Part shown: one piece after another, positions 26,813 to 35,334 of the stretch
Layout of the letters: every line of letters begins with the position of its first letter
Numbering within the stretch: position 1 is the first letter of the stretch
Assembly (NCBI GenBank): GCA_029975055.1
Contig: JARKPU010000080.1
Span: forward strand, 1 to 50,677
Direction of reading: 5' to 3'
From: Anaerolinea sp.
GTDB taxonomy: Bacteria > Chloroflexota > Anaerolineae > Anaerolineales > Anaerolineaceae
Length of the DNA: 50,677 nucleotides
Notes under the pieces: generated by a model
Told to the model about the DNA's origin: nothing
Database searches by the model: none
The model's input: only the letters and a program-made list of their open reading frames with translations
Translations under genes and position numbers: made by a program

Positions 26813-27354
26813 ATCGAAATTGACTCGGCCGCGATCCTGTTCCTTTCGAATCGCGCAGGCACACGCACTGCGCCGGATAAATTGGCACCCGATAAATCCA
26901 CCTGGCAACCGTGTGCGTCGGTCAGGTCGGCGCCGCTCAGGTTGGCCCCCCGCAAGGAGGCGTTGGTGAGGTTGGCGCCGACCAGGATGGCGTTGCTCAG
27001 GTTGGCTCCATCCAGGACGGCCCCCGAGAGGTCGGCCCAGGTGAGGTTGCAGTTGCTCAAGTCGGTGGCGGGGCCGCTGAGGTCTGCTCCGCTCAGGTTG
27101 GCGCCGGTGAGGCCGGCGCCGGCCAGGCAGGCTCCCGCCAGGCGGGCCTCCTGGAGGTCTGCGCCGGTGAGGTTGGCTCCAGCGAAATTCGCCTGGCGAA
27201 GATCCGCCTGCATCAAACGTGCAGAGAACAGGCTGGTTTCCCTGAAGTCGGCGCCTGAAAGGCATTCACCAACCAGGTTGATGAAGGCCAGTTTCATCCC
27301 CCTGAAGTCTCGTTCCCCCGATTTGTATTGTTCGGCAATCTGTCTGGTGTCCAT
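26809..27354 (-). CDS. Pentapeptide-repeat protein
   Basis: A 181-aa protein with about 24 tandem A(D/N)LXX units (for example ADLRQANFAGANLTGADLQE), which should form a right-handed quadrilateral beta-helix. The start at 27354 (MDTRQIAEQYKSGE) follows GAGAG; longer starts exist up to 27429 but enter the hairpin. Some such proteins mimic DNA and protect gyrase (Qnr, McbG), sometimes as self-resistance near peptide antibiotics, but most have no known role. The stop overlaps the sigma start. Confidence 0.9.
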   Translation of the reverse strand: MDTRQIAEQYKSGERDFRGMKLAFINLVGECLSGADFRETSLFSARLMQADLRQANFAGANLTGADLQEARLAGACLAGAGLTGANLSGADLSGPATDLSNCNLTWADLSGAVLDGANLSNAILVGANLTNASLRGANLSGADLTDAHGCQVDLSGANLSGAVRVPARFERNRIAAESISM

Positions 27355-27389
27355 AGCTCTCTCAACCATCCCTGCAAGGTCTTGGGTGG

Positions 27390-27424
27390 CATTCTCCCGC
27401 TTTGATTGACTGAGCGGGAGAATG
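27390..27424 (-). terminator. Hairpin between the secreted-protein and pentapeptide genes
   Basis: CATTCTCCCGCT and AGCGGGAGAATG form a 12-bp stem with an 11-nt loop, 14 nt after the stop of the secreted-protein gene. No T run follows on the minus strand. It may attenuate read-through from the NRPS genes into the sigma-factor genes. Confidence 0.55.
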
Positions 27425-27438
27425 CTCACCGCGCCGGT

Positions 27439-28341
27439 TCAGTTGCGGACTATCGAAAGGAACATCTTCCGCCACAACAGGGGCGGGGTTTCAGCAAGGC
27501 CGGCGGTGATCGGGTCGGTGCCGATTTCAGTGAAGATCGGCATCTGATCGAAAGCCGCCGCGCGGGTTGGTTCGCCCCAGCCGGGCAGGATGAAGTTCGG
27601 CCCGCCTTCGGGCGAGATGACAAGGTCATACACCGAAGCTTCGATGCCGTGCGCCATGAAGACGTAGATCCCGGCCTGGGTGGTGGTGAATGTTAGCTCC
27701 TCAAGCTCAAGGCCCGGATGCGAGCTGGTCTGGTCGGCATCCTCGTAGTTGTAGGGGTACCAGACGTACAGGTCGGGGTTGCCGCTGGTGGGGGTGAGGG
27801 TGACCTTTACATCCACCCCGGTTTCGTAGTAGATCAGGTAGGGGATGACCTCATCCTTGCCGACAGGGGTATCCTTCAACTGGAGGCTGGCGAAATCCAG
27901 CGATTTGAAGGTCATCAACGAGGTGACGTGCTCCGCATTGGCCACCCACACGCCGACGAAATGCAGCCCGCTCTGAGCCGAAAGCGTCCAGGGCAATTCT
28001 TCGGCGAAGGGAACCCACCCGCTGGATGCGGCCACATCCCAATGCGGGTTGGGCTGCTGGACGATCTGCCACTCACGAACGTACATAAGGGTGGCTTCGG
28101 AGCCTTCCGCGAGTGTGGTGCGGAGGATGGTCTCCTGGGATGTGAGAAAATCCTTTGTGTCGATGGTGAATTTGGCGACGACCGGGGGTTCAACCGCCCC
28201 CTCAGCGCCGGTGATCGCCCTGGCCTGAACAACCGGCCCGGAGGCCATGAACGTCAACAATACCAGGCACAGCATCAGCGCGAGGGTCATCGCGCGGGTG
28301 CGCCTGGGGGTTCTCGACAGGTCAGTTTTATCCTTGCTCAT
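27439..28341 (-). CDS. Secreted protein with PPC-like beta domain
   Basis: A 300-aa protein. A basic N-terminus and a hydrophobic segment (about residues 18-36, LALMLCLVLLTFMASGPVV) followed by Ala-x-Ala form a signal peptide. The second half (about 175-245) has DVKVTLTPTSGNPDLYVWYP and TTQAGIYVFMAHG, the pattern of bacterial pre-peptidase C-terminal (PPC) jelly-roll domains. There is no catalytic motif. The start overlaps the PPTase end by 14 nt, so it belongs to the NRPS operon. Its role there is not evident. Confidence 0.8.
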   Translation of the reverse strand: MSKDKTDLSRTPRRTRAMTLALMLCLVLLTFMASGPVVQARAITGAEGAVEPPVVAKFTIDTKDFLTSQETILRTTLAEGSEATLMYVREWQIVQQPNPHWDVAASSGWVPFAEELPWTLSAQSGLHFVGVWVANAEHVTSLMTFKSLDFASLQLKDTPVGKDEVIPYLIYYETGVDVKVTLTPTSGNPDLYVWYPYNYEDADQTSSHPGLELEELTFTTTQAGIYVFMAHGIEASVYDLVISPEGGPNFILPGWGEPTRAAAFDQMPIFTEIGTDPITAGLAETPPLLWRKMFLSIVRN

Positions 28342-29209
28342 CTTGCAGCATCTCCTTGAAACGACTGGCGGTTTCCATTCCGGTTGAGCGTTCGTTCAAA
28401 TGTTTTCCCTCCTCACTCTCTATAACGATGGGGCGGAGGGATTCGTCACGGTCGCGGTCAAGGAAAGGATCCGAATATTGCAGGAAATGGAAGGAGCAGC
28501 TCCTCCCTTCGGCGCAGACACAGGCGATATACCCCTGGAGCGGGCGGAACGTGCGAATGCACCAGCGCTCGCTTTCGGCCGGTTTGCCATCCACTCGAAG
28601 GTGAACGACAGATTCGCCTGGGTTGATGGAGACATGAAATTGATCCAGTGGGGTTGATAAGCCCAGCCCGAGGGCTTTGATATAGGCTTCCTTGCGCGTC
28701 CAGCAGGCGAAGAATGCTTCGGCCTGCTTTTCGGCGGGCATTTCAAGCAGGCAGGCGGTTTCGTCCATCGCAAAGGTGTTCCGGGCAGTCTGCATATCGG
28801 CCAGTTCCACGCGAATCTGCTCGACATCCACGCCGACGTCGACGCCGGCCGCGAACGCATAGAGCGCCACGCTGCCCGAATGGGACAGGTTGAAGCGGAG
28901 ATCGCTGTGCCCATCTGCAATGAACGGTTTTCCGTGTGAATTATGCGCGTAGCGGACTTCAGCGGGGGGAATGCCCAGGTACCCGGCGGAGAGGACCCGC
29001 AGCCCGGCATGTGCGGCAATGTAGCGAAACTGGTCGCGCAGGAAGTGAAATCGCCCGGCCCGGGTCAATTCTTCGGAGGTGAGTAGGCTTTCTGCATGGC
29101 ACAAGGCGCGCAAGGGCAGCTCGAGCGAAGCCAGCCAGACGTGCACGTCGCCTGGCGAGAGGCGGAGCGGGAAGGCGGCTTCGTCCCAAATCACGCTCAG
29201 AGGTTCCAC
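28328..29209 (-). CDS. Sfp-type 4'-phosphopantetheinyl transferase
   Basis: A 293-aa enzyme that transfers phosphopantetheine from CoA to the T domains of the NRPSs. Motifs: NSHGKPFI, RFNLSHSG, GVDVGVDVEQI (Mg-binding Asp-x-Glu) and FFACWTRKEAYIKALGLGL (W-x-x-K-E-A). It is longer than Sfp (224 aa) because of a C-terminal tail of about 50 residues rich in charged amino acids. The start overlaps the thioesterase gene by 13 nt. It likely activates all carrier domains encoded upstream. Confidence 0.96.
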   Translation of the reverse strand: MEPLSVIWDEAAFPLRLSPGDVHVWLASLELPLRALCHAESLLTSEELTRAGRFHFLRDQFRYIAAHAGLRVLSAGYLGIPPAEVRYAHNSHGKPFIADGHSDLRFNLSHSGSVALYAFAAGVDVGVDVEQIRVELADMQTARNTFAMDETACLLEMPAEKQAEAFFACWTRKEAYIKALGLGLSTPLDQFHVSINPGESVVHLRVDGKPAESERWCIRTFRPLQGYIACVCAEGRSCSFHFLQYSDPFLDRDRDESLRPIVIESEEGKHLNERSTGMETASRFKEMLQDEQG

Positions 29210-29994
29210 GCGGCCGTCCTTTCATTGCGATTGGTGAGGTGGTATAGCTCTCTCGATAGCACTTCGGTCACCATCAGTGGGTCTTTATTTATGAAGAAAT
29301 GATCTCCCGGGAACATGCGCAGTTTGAAGGTTCCGCGGGTATGGATTCGCCATGCCTCCAGCCCGGCGCGGGTGAGGCAGGCATCCTGTAACCCGCCGAA
29401 CGCGCTGATGGGGCAGTCGAGCGCTTCACCGGGCACGAAGGTGTAGGTTTCACAGGCGGTGAAGTCGGCGCGCAGGATGGGCAGGATGATCTGGCGCAGT
29501 TCCGCGCAGGCCAGCACGGCTTCAGAGGTGCCGTTCAGTTCGCGGATTTTCTCGAGGAATTGGTCTTCCGGCAGGGCGTGGATGGGAGGTGTGCTGTGAG
29601 GGAGATGCGGGGCAGCGTGTGCCGAGACGACCAGATGCGCCGGTTGAACACTCATGCAGGCTTTCAGGTAGCGCGCCACTTCGAAGGCGACCAATGCGCC
29701 CAGGCTGTGCCCGAAAAATGCAAACGGGCGGTCGAGGTCGGGGAGGAGGGCATTGGCAAGCGTCCGCGCAAGCGGGAGGATGCTGGTAAAGGGTGCTTCG
29801 CCCAGGCGGTCTTCCCTGCCGGGCAGGCGCAGCGGGCAAACCTCGATTTCGGCAGGCAGGTTCCCCACCCAGGGTCGGAAGATGGATGCACCCGCGCCTG
29901 AATAGGGGAAGCAAAACAGGCGCAGTTTCGAATCGGTGCGCAAGGAAGCGTTTGCCAGCCAGGGATTCAAGTTCGGTCGAAAGGTAACGGTCAT
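29197..29994 (-). CDS. Type II thioesterase of the NRPS cluster
   Basis: A 265-aa stand-alone hydrolase of the GrsT/SrfD group that clears mis-loaded carrier domains. Motifs: FCFPYSGAGAS, LPGREDRLGEAP, nucleophile FGHSLGALVAFE, PISAFGG before the acid residue, and FPGDHFFI for the His. The length is normal. It lies 13 nt after the exporter gene and overlaps the PPTase gene. Confidence 0.95.
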   Translation of the reverse strand: MTVTFRPNLNPWLANASLRTDSKLRLFCFPYSGAGASIFRPWVGNLPAEIEVCPLRLPGREDRLGEAPFTSILPLARTLANALLPDLDRPFAFFGHSLGALVAFEVARYLKACMSVQPAHLVVSAHAAPHLPHSTPPIHALPEDQFLEKIRELNGTSEAVLACAELRQIILPILRADFTACETYTFVPGEALDCPISAFGGLQDACLTRAGLEAWRIHTRGTFKLRMFPGDHFFINKDPLMVTEVLSRELYHLTNRNERTAAWNL

Positions 29995-30007
29995 GCGTTA
30001 TCCTCCC

Positions 30008-31318
30008 TCATGGCCCTCCAAGCGGCGTGACGGCAGCCGGTTCGGCGGGTGGGGTCACCTCAGGCAGCGGCTCGCAGGCCAGGTACTCGCGGAATTCGCG
30101 TTTCAGGCTCACCGCCCCGGTGATGAGCAGCATCGTCGTGCCGCAGACGGCGTAGATCAAGGGGATGTTCTGCTGGACAAGGTCGGCCACCACGCCGGTG
30201 AGTCCCATGGCGATGGGCGTGAGGCCGCCGGCAATGGTGCTGAGCAGGCCGAAAACCCGCCCGCGGATCTCTCCGGGCGTGGCAATCTGCAGCAGCGTGG
30301 TGACATTGATGGTGACCACGCCGCTCAAAATGCCGTCCAAGAAGGCCAGGACGAGCGCGAGGAGCGGATCGCGGACGAGCGCGAGGAGGCCGTAACCGGC
30401 GGATTCGGCAATGATGAAAGCGACCATCAGGCGGCTGCGCACCTTGCCGCTCATCCGCACTGCGCCGACCACCACGTAGCCGATCAACACGCCCACGCCC
30501 GAGGCGGCGACGATGAAGCCGTACCAGTCGGTTGTGGCTTTGAGGGTGTCTTCGACGTAGAAAGTGAGCAAGACGATGATCGGCACCGAGAAGAAGTTCA
30601 AGATGGCCGAGACGAGGACGAGATACCTCAACCCGGTGTGCTTCCAGACGTATTGCAGTCCAAGCAGCGTATCGCGCTTGAACTCGGCGAACTGCTCTTT
30701 CCAGTGCGCTTTCTTCTCGGGGATGATCTGCGGGATGGTGATGAACATCTCGGAGAAGGCGGCGAACAGGTAGCTGAAACCGTTGATCAAGAACAGGAAG
30801 GGCGCGCCGATGACGCGAAAGAGCACGCCCCCCAGTCCCTGCCCGATGAAAACCGCCAGCTGGGTGCTCAATTGGGTCATTGAGTTGGCCGTGGCAACGC
30901 GCTCCTTGGGGACCAGGTCGGGAATGGAGGCCGAGATGGCGGGCGAGAAGAAGGCGCTGATGATGGAGATGATCGTGGCGGTGACGAAGAGGAAGAGCAG
31001 CGTGGGGGTGAGGTCGGCGGGAGTGAACAGCAGGAAGCCCGCCAGGAGCAAGACGACCAGCCCGTCGAGAAAATCGCACAGAATGATGATCTTGCGCCTC
31101 GAATTGAGGTCGGCGAACGTCCCGCCGATTGGGCCCATCAACACCGCGGGCAGGGTGGAGACCATCTGCATCAGGCCCACCAGCGCGGCGGAATCGGTGG
31201 CGTGCTTGACGTAAAAGAGCATGGAGATGGCGAAGAACTGCACGCCGATGGCCGAGATGGTCTGTCCCTGCCAGAGGAGCATGAAGTTTTTGTTCAACAG
31301 CCGGTTGGGCAGTGACAT
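30008..31318 (-). CDS. MFS exporter of the NRPS cluster (EntS/MFS_3-like)
   Basis: A 436-aa, 12-helix transporter starting NFMLLWQGQTISAIGVQFF, the pattern of the EntS/macrolide-efflux MFS_3 family. It has a GGTFADLNSRRK loop and a Pro/Ala-rich cytoplasmic tail. It lies 21 nt after the terminal NRPS gene and 13 nt before the thioesterase, so it probably exports the peptide product. Confidence 0.92.
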   Translation of the reverse strand: MSLPNRLLNKNFMLLWQGQTISAIGVQFFAISMLFYVKHATDSAALVGLMQMVSTLPAVLMGPIGGTFADLNSRRKIIILCDFLDGLVVLLLAGFLLFTPADLTPTLLFLFVTATIISIISAFFSPAISASIPDLVPKERVATANSMTQLSTQLAVFIGQGLGGVLFRVIGAPFLFLINGFSYLFAAFSEMFITIPQIIPEKKAHWKEQFAEFKRDTLLGLQYVWKHTGLRYLVLVSAILNFFSVPIIVLLTFYVEDTLKATTDWYGFIVAASGVGVLIGYVVVGAVRMSGKVRSRLMVAFIIAESAGYGLLALVRDPLLALVLAFLDGILSGVVTINVTTLLQIATPGEIRGRVFGLLSTIAGGLTPIAMGLTGVVADLVQQNIPLIYAVCGTTMLLITGAVSLKREFREYLACEPLPEVTPPAEPAAVTPLGGP

Positions 31319-31339
31319 GGTTCCTCTGTGGTTTCCGAC

Positions 31340-34300
31340 CTATGAAACCGCCTCGGCCAGCGCCCGTTCGATGCACAGGCCGATCTCGGCGGCCAACGCC
31401 TGGACGTGCGGGTGGCGCATCATGCTCAGGTGGTCGCCCGGCACCTCGCGCACCTCCACGGGCCGGGCCGCCAGCGCAGCCCAGCCCAGGTCTCGCGTGG
31501 GGCAGAGGGGGTGTTCCTGCCCGGTGGCGTAGAACACGGTGATGCGCCCTGAGTAAGCGCGCGGGGTGTACCTGCGCCAGGCTTCGGTGTGGGTGCGCAG
31601 CAGGTTGACGAAATGGTCGAATTGCTCAAACGTGACTTCCGGGAAGACGAAGCCGGCCTCTTTGGCGATCTCCAGCACGCGCCGGACCTGCTCACCGGGC
31701 GCGTAAACCCGCAATTCTGCGGCATCCAGCGCAAGGTGTTCGCCAAAAACCTGCACCAGGTAAGCCGCGTCGTCCTCGGGCTGCGGGTAGGGGAGCACGG
31801 GGCCCTGGTCCAGCAGGCCGAGGAAAGCCACCTCCTGCCCCTGGGCGGCCAGTTGCTGCGCCACTTCGTAGGCGATGATGACGCCCATCGACCAGCTCCC
31901 CAGCAGGTAAGGGCCGCCCGGTTGAACGGAGCGGATGGCCTCGACATAGGTGGCGGCCATCTCGCGGATATCCTCTTGCAGCGGGCGTGCGCTCTCTGCG
32001 CCCACCGCCTGTATGCCATAGAAGGGCTGATCGGGCCCGAGGGCCAGCGAAAGCTCAAGATACCAGTGCACCGATCCGCCGGAAGGATGGATGAAGAAGA
32101 GCGGAGGTTTCGAGCCGCTGGGCTGGATGGGGATGAGGATATTCTCTTCGGCATCCGGGGGGCGCTCTCGGCGCAGGGCCGCCGCCAGCCCTTCGATCGT
32201 CGGGTTCTGGAAGAGTTCCAGCAGGGGGAGTTCGCGCCCGAGTTTCTCTTTCACCTTCGCCATCAGGCGCACGGCGAGCAGCGAGTGCCCGCCCAGCTCG
32301 AAGAAGTTATCGTGCACGCTGATCGGCCTGACGCTCAAGACCTCTTCCCATAGCGCGCGTAATTGCTCTTCGAGCAGGTCGCGCGGCGCGACAAACGCCT
32401 CGGCGCGCGAGACCTGTTCCCGGCCGGGGTCCGGCAGGCGGTGCCGGTCAACCTTGCCGCTGGTGTTCAGCGGGAAGGAGTCCATCAGCACCAGGGCTGA
32501 GGGGAGCATGTACTCGGGCAGTTTGGTCTTCAAGAAGGCGCGCAGCTCGCTCAGCACCGGCCGGGCGCCATCCTGCGGAATCACATATGCGGCAAGGCGC
32601 AGCGGTTCGGCGGCTTCAGCCTCGGCAGGGCGGCGGGCGGCCACTGCGGCGGCTTTGACGGCCGGGTGCAGGCCGAGGAGGGTTTCGATTTCACCCAGTT
32701 CGATGCGGAAACCGCGGATCTTCACCTGCCCGTCGGCGCGCCCCAGGAATTCCAGTTCGCCGTCCGGGCGGTAACGCGCCAGGTCGCCGGATTTATAAAG
32801 CCGCCCGCCGGGCTGGAATGGGTCGGGGATGAACTTTTCGGCGGTCAGCTCCGGCAGATTCGCATAGCCTCTGGCCAGGCAAACCCCGCCGATGTGCAGC
32901 TCGCCGGGTACGCCCGGCGGTGCGGACTGCATGGATGAATCGAGCACATAACAGCGGATGTTCGGCAGCGGGCGGCCGATGGGAATGCGCTTCGCGCCCG
33001 GCTCGATGCTTTGGACCTGGTGCGTGGTGGTGACGACGGTCGATTCCGTCGGCCCGTAGGCATTGACGAGACGCACGCGGCCCGCCCAGCGCCGGGCCGT
33101 CTCTACGGGCAAGGCCTCTCCACCGGCGCAGATTGTTTCGAGGCCGGGGCATTGCGACGGCTCGAGGAGCGCCAGCATGGACGGCGGCAGGAAGATGTAG
33201 GTGATTTGCCTGGCATGGATCGTCTCGACCAGCGCCGTGACGGAGCTGTGCTCTTCGCGCGGCGTGAGCACCAGCGCCCCTCCGGCACAGAGTGTGCCAA
33301 AGATATCCATCACGGTGGCATCGAAGCTGATGGAAGAGAACAGCAGGCAGCGGGTGGCAGGAGTCAGGGCGTATTCCTTGACCAGCGCCTGGGCGAGGTT
33401 GCTCAGGCCGTCGCGCTGCAAGAGCACCCCTTTGGGCTTTCCGGTCGAACCGGAAGTGTAGATGATGTAAGCCAGCGCGCCGGGCGGGATGGCAAGCTCA
33501 AGGTTCTCTCCGGGCAGGCGCAGGATATCGCCCCAGGCTGAATCGATGCAGGCAAAAGGCAAGCTCACCTCTGGCAGGGCAGGGAGCACTTCCTCTTGCG
33601 TCAGCAGGAATTGGGCGTCTGAATCCGAGAGGATGAACGCGAAGCGCTCAGGCGGGGTGGCCGGATCGAGAGGAAGGTAAGCGCTGCCGGCCTTGAGCAC
33701 CCCCAGGATGGCGGTGATGAGTTCCGCCGAGTGCTCCATGCTGATGGCGACGATGCTGCCCGGCCGCACCTGCCTGGAGAGCAGGTAACGCGCCACCTGG
33801 TTGGAGCGCGCATTCAACTCGGCGTAGGTCCAGGCGGTGTGCGGGTCTTCGGCCGCCGGGGCCGAGGGCCGCGCCTGGGCCTGCGCTTCGATCAGCCGCA
33901 GGATATCCACCTCCTGGATGTGGCCGGAGGGGATCGCATTCCATTCCACCAGCACGCGGTGTTTTTCTTCATCGGTGAGGAGCGAGACCTGCCCAAGCGG
34001 GCGGTCTGGGTGGGCGGTGAATGTGTTCAACAGCACCCGCAGGTGGCACAGCATCTGGCGGATCATCCCCACGGAGAAGCGCGAGCTATCATAGTTTAAC
34101 TTCAGCATCAGGCGGTCCGAACAGCCCGCCACCAGGTTGAGCGGGTAATTGGTGGCCTCGACGGAGCGGATATCTTCCACCTGCAGGCCAATTTCCAGCC
34201 CGTTCACCGTCTGCTGGATGGGATAATTCTCATAGACGAGCAGCGTTTCAAAGAGCGGGCTGCCGCGCGGGACGCTGCTCCAGCCGTGGACTTCGAGAAG

Positions 34301-35305
34301 CGGGCTGTATTCATACTGGCGCATTTCGGCCAGGTCGCTCTGCAAGGCGCGCAGCCAGGCGCGGATGCTGGCCGCCGGGTCGAGCCTGACGCGCACGGGC
34401 AGCGTGTTGATAAACAGGCCGATCATCTCCTCTGAGCCGGGCAGGTCGGGCGGGCGGCCAGAGACGGTGGCGCCGAAAACGACATCATCGGCCTGGGCAT
34501 ACCGCCCCAGCAGCAATCCCCAGGCAGCCTGGACGCAAGTGGAGAGGGTGACGTTCAATTCGCGCGAACGGACCTTCAGGGCGGCGGTTTCGGCCTCAGA
34601 AAGCCAAACCTCCTCCTCTTGAGCGCCGCCAGCGCGCCCCTTTGCGATTTCCTCGGGCCAATCTTCCACCAGCGGGGTGGGAACCGAAAAGCCCGCCAGG
34701 TAGCGCCGCCAAAAAGCCTCTGCCTGGGCCTGGTCCTGCTTGCGCAGCCAGGCAATGAAGGCACGGTAGGGCTGCGGCGGCGGCAGGGCTGGGCGGCCGC
34801 CCCCGCGGATGAGGGCGTAGAAGTAAAAGACCTCCTGCAGGAGCATCGGCAGCGACCAGCCATCGAACAGGATGTGGTGATGTGACCAGATGAAGCGCCA
34901 GCTTTCCCGGCCAAGCCTGCATACAGCCAGGCGGAGCAGGGGCGGTGTGGAAAGGTCAAACTTTCGGGCGCGGTCGCGCTCCAGGCAGGCTTCGAGCAGC
35001 GTTTCCTGTTCGGCGGGGGTATGCGCCGACCAATCCTCGCGCTCGAGCTTGACGCTTACCTGCCGGTGTACAACCTGGATGGGCTCTTTGAGCTTTTCGC
35101 CGATGAAAGCCGTGCGCAGAACGGCATGGCGATCCACCACACGCTGCCAGGCCTGTTCGAAGGCGTCGGGGTCGAAGTCGCCGCTCAATTTACAAGAGAC
35201 TTGCTCGTGGTAAGCGCCGGACTCGGGCGCCAGCAGGCTGTGAAACAACATGCCCTGCTGCATGGGAGAGAGGGGATAGAAATCCTCGACCTTTTTCATG
35301 TCCAT
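31340..35305 (-). CDS. Terminal NRPS, one module: C-A-T-TE
   Basis: About 1321 aa. C domain (1-440): FYPLSPMQQGMLFHS and catalytic SHHHILFDGWS. The first motif is of the kind found in C domains that accept a D-configured donor, which fits the epimerization domain at the end of the preceding protein. A domain (460-955): IYTSGSTGKPKG and GEIETLLGLHP; the hand-read ten-residue code is D-A-M-F-I-A-A-V-V-K, which points to a hydrophobic residue (partly Leu-like). T domain: LGGHSLLAVRL (Ser near 1007). TE (1060-1321): LGSWSMGV (nucleophile near 1137), LLDQGP, and VPGDHLSMM (His). The TE releases or cyclises the peptide. The ATG at 35305 is chosen; a TTG at 35338 overlapping the previous stop is the alternative. 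Confidence 0.95.
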   Translation of the reverse strand: MDMKKVEDFYPLSPMQQGMLFHSLLAPESGAYHEQVSCKLSGDFDPDAFEQAWQRVVDRHAVLRTAFIGEKLKEPIQVVHRQVSVKLEREDWSAHTPAEQETLLEACLERDRARKFDLSTPPLLRLAVCRLGRESWRFIWSHHHILFDGWSLPMLLQEVFYFYALIRGGGRPALPPPQPYRAFIAWLRKQDQAQAEAFWRRYLAGFSVPTPLVEDWPEEIAKGRAGGAQEEEVWLSEAETAALKVRSRELNVTLSTCVQAAWGLLLGRYAQADDVVFGATVSGRPPDLPGSEEMIGLFINTLPVRVRLDPAASIRAWLRALQSDLAEMRQYEYSPLLEVHGWSSVPRGSPLFETLLVYENYPIQQTVNGLEIGLQVEDIRSVEATNYPLNLVAGCSDRLMLKLNYDSSRFSVGMIRQMLCHLRVLLNTFTAHPDRPLGQVSLLTDEEKHRVLVEWNAIPSGHIQEVDILRLIEAQAQARPSAPAAEDPHTAWTYAELNARSNQVARYLLSRQVRPGSIVAISMEHSAELITAILGVLKAGSAYLPLDPATPPERFAFILSDSDAQFLLTQEEVLPALPEVSLPFACIDSAWGDILRLPGENLELAIPPGALAYIIYTSGSTGKPKGVLLQRDGLSNLAQALVKEYALTPATRCLLFSSISFDATVMDIFGTLCAGGALVLTPREEHSSVTALVETIHARQITYIFLPPSMLALLEPSQCPGLETICAGGEALPVETARRWAGRVRLVNAYGPTESTVVTTTHQVQSIEPGAKRIPIGRPLPNIRCYVLDSSMQSAPPGVPGELHIGGVCLARGYANLPELTAEKFIPDPFQPGGRLYKSGDLARYRPDGELEFLGRADGQVKIRGFRIELGEIETLLGLHPAVKAAAVAARRPAEAEAAEPLRLAAYVIPQDGARPVLSELRAFLKTKLPEYMLPSALVLMDSFPLNTSGKVDRHRLPDPGREQVSRAEAFVAPRDLLEEQLRALWEEVLSVRPISVHDNFFELGGHSLLAVRLMAKVKEKLGRELPLLELFQNPTIEGLAAALRRERPPDAEENILIPIQPSGSKPPLFFIHPSGGSVHWYLELSLALGPDQPFYGIQAVGAESARPLQEDIREMAATYVEAIRSVQPGGPYLLGSWSMGVIIAYEVAQQLAAQGQEVAFLGLLDQGPVLPYPQPEDDAAYLVQVFGEHLALDAAELRVYAPGEQVRRVLEIAKEAGFVFPEVTFEQFDHFVNLLRTHTEAWRRYTPRAYSGRITVFYATGQEHPLCPTRDLGWAALAARPVEVREVPGDHLSMMRHPHVQALAAEIGLCIERALAEAVS

Positions 35306-35334
35306 GCCGTCACGCTTCCCTCCGGTTCGGTGAA

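Noticed and set aside
26264..27265. Sigma-factor frame extended to 27265
   Set aside because: The extra N-terminus is the pentapeptide gene read in another frame; it is Arg/Pro/Gly-rich and unlike any sigma factor.
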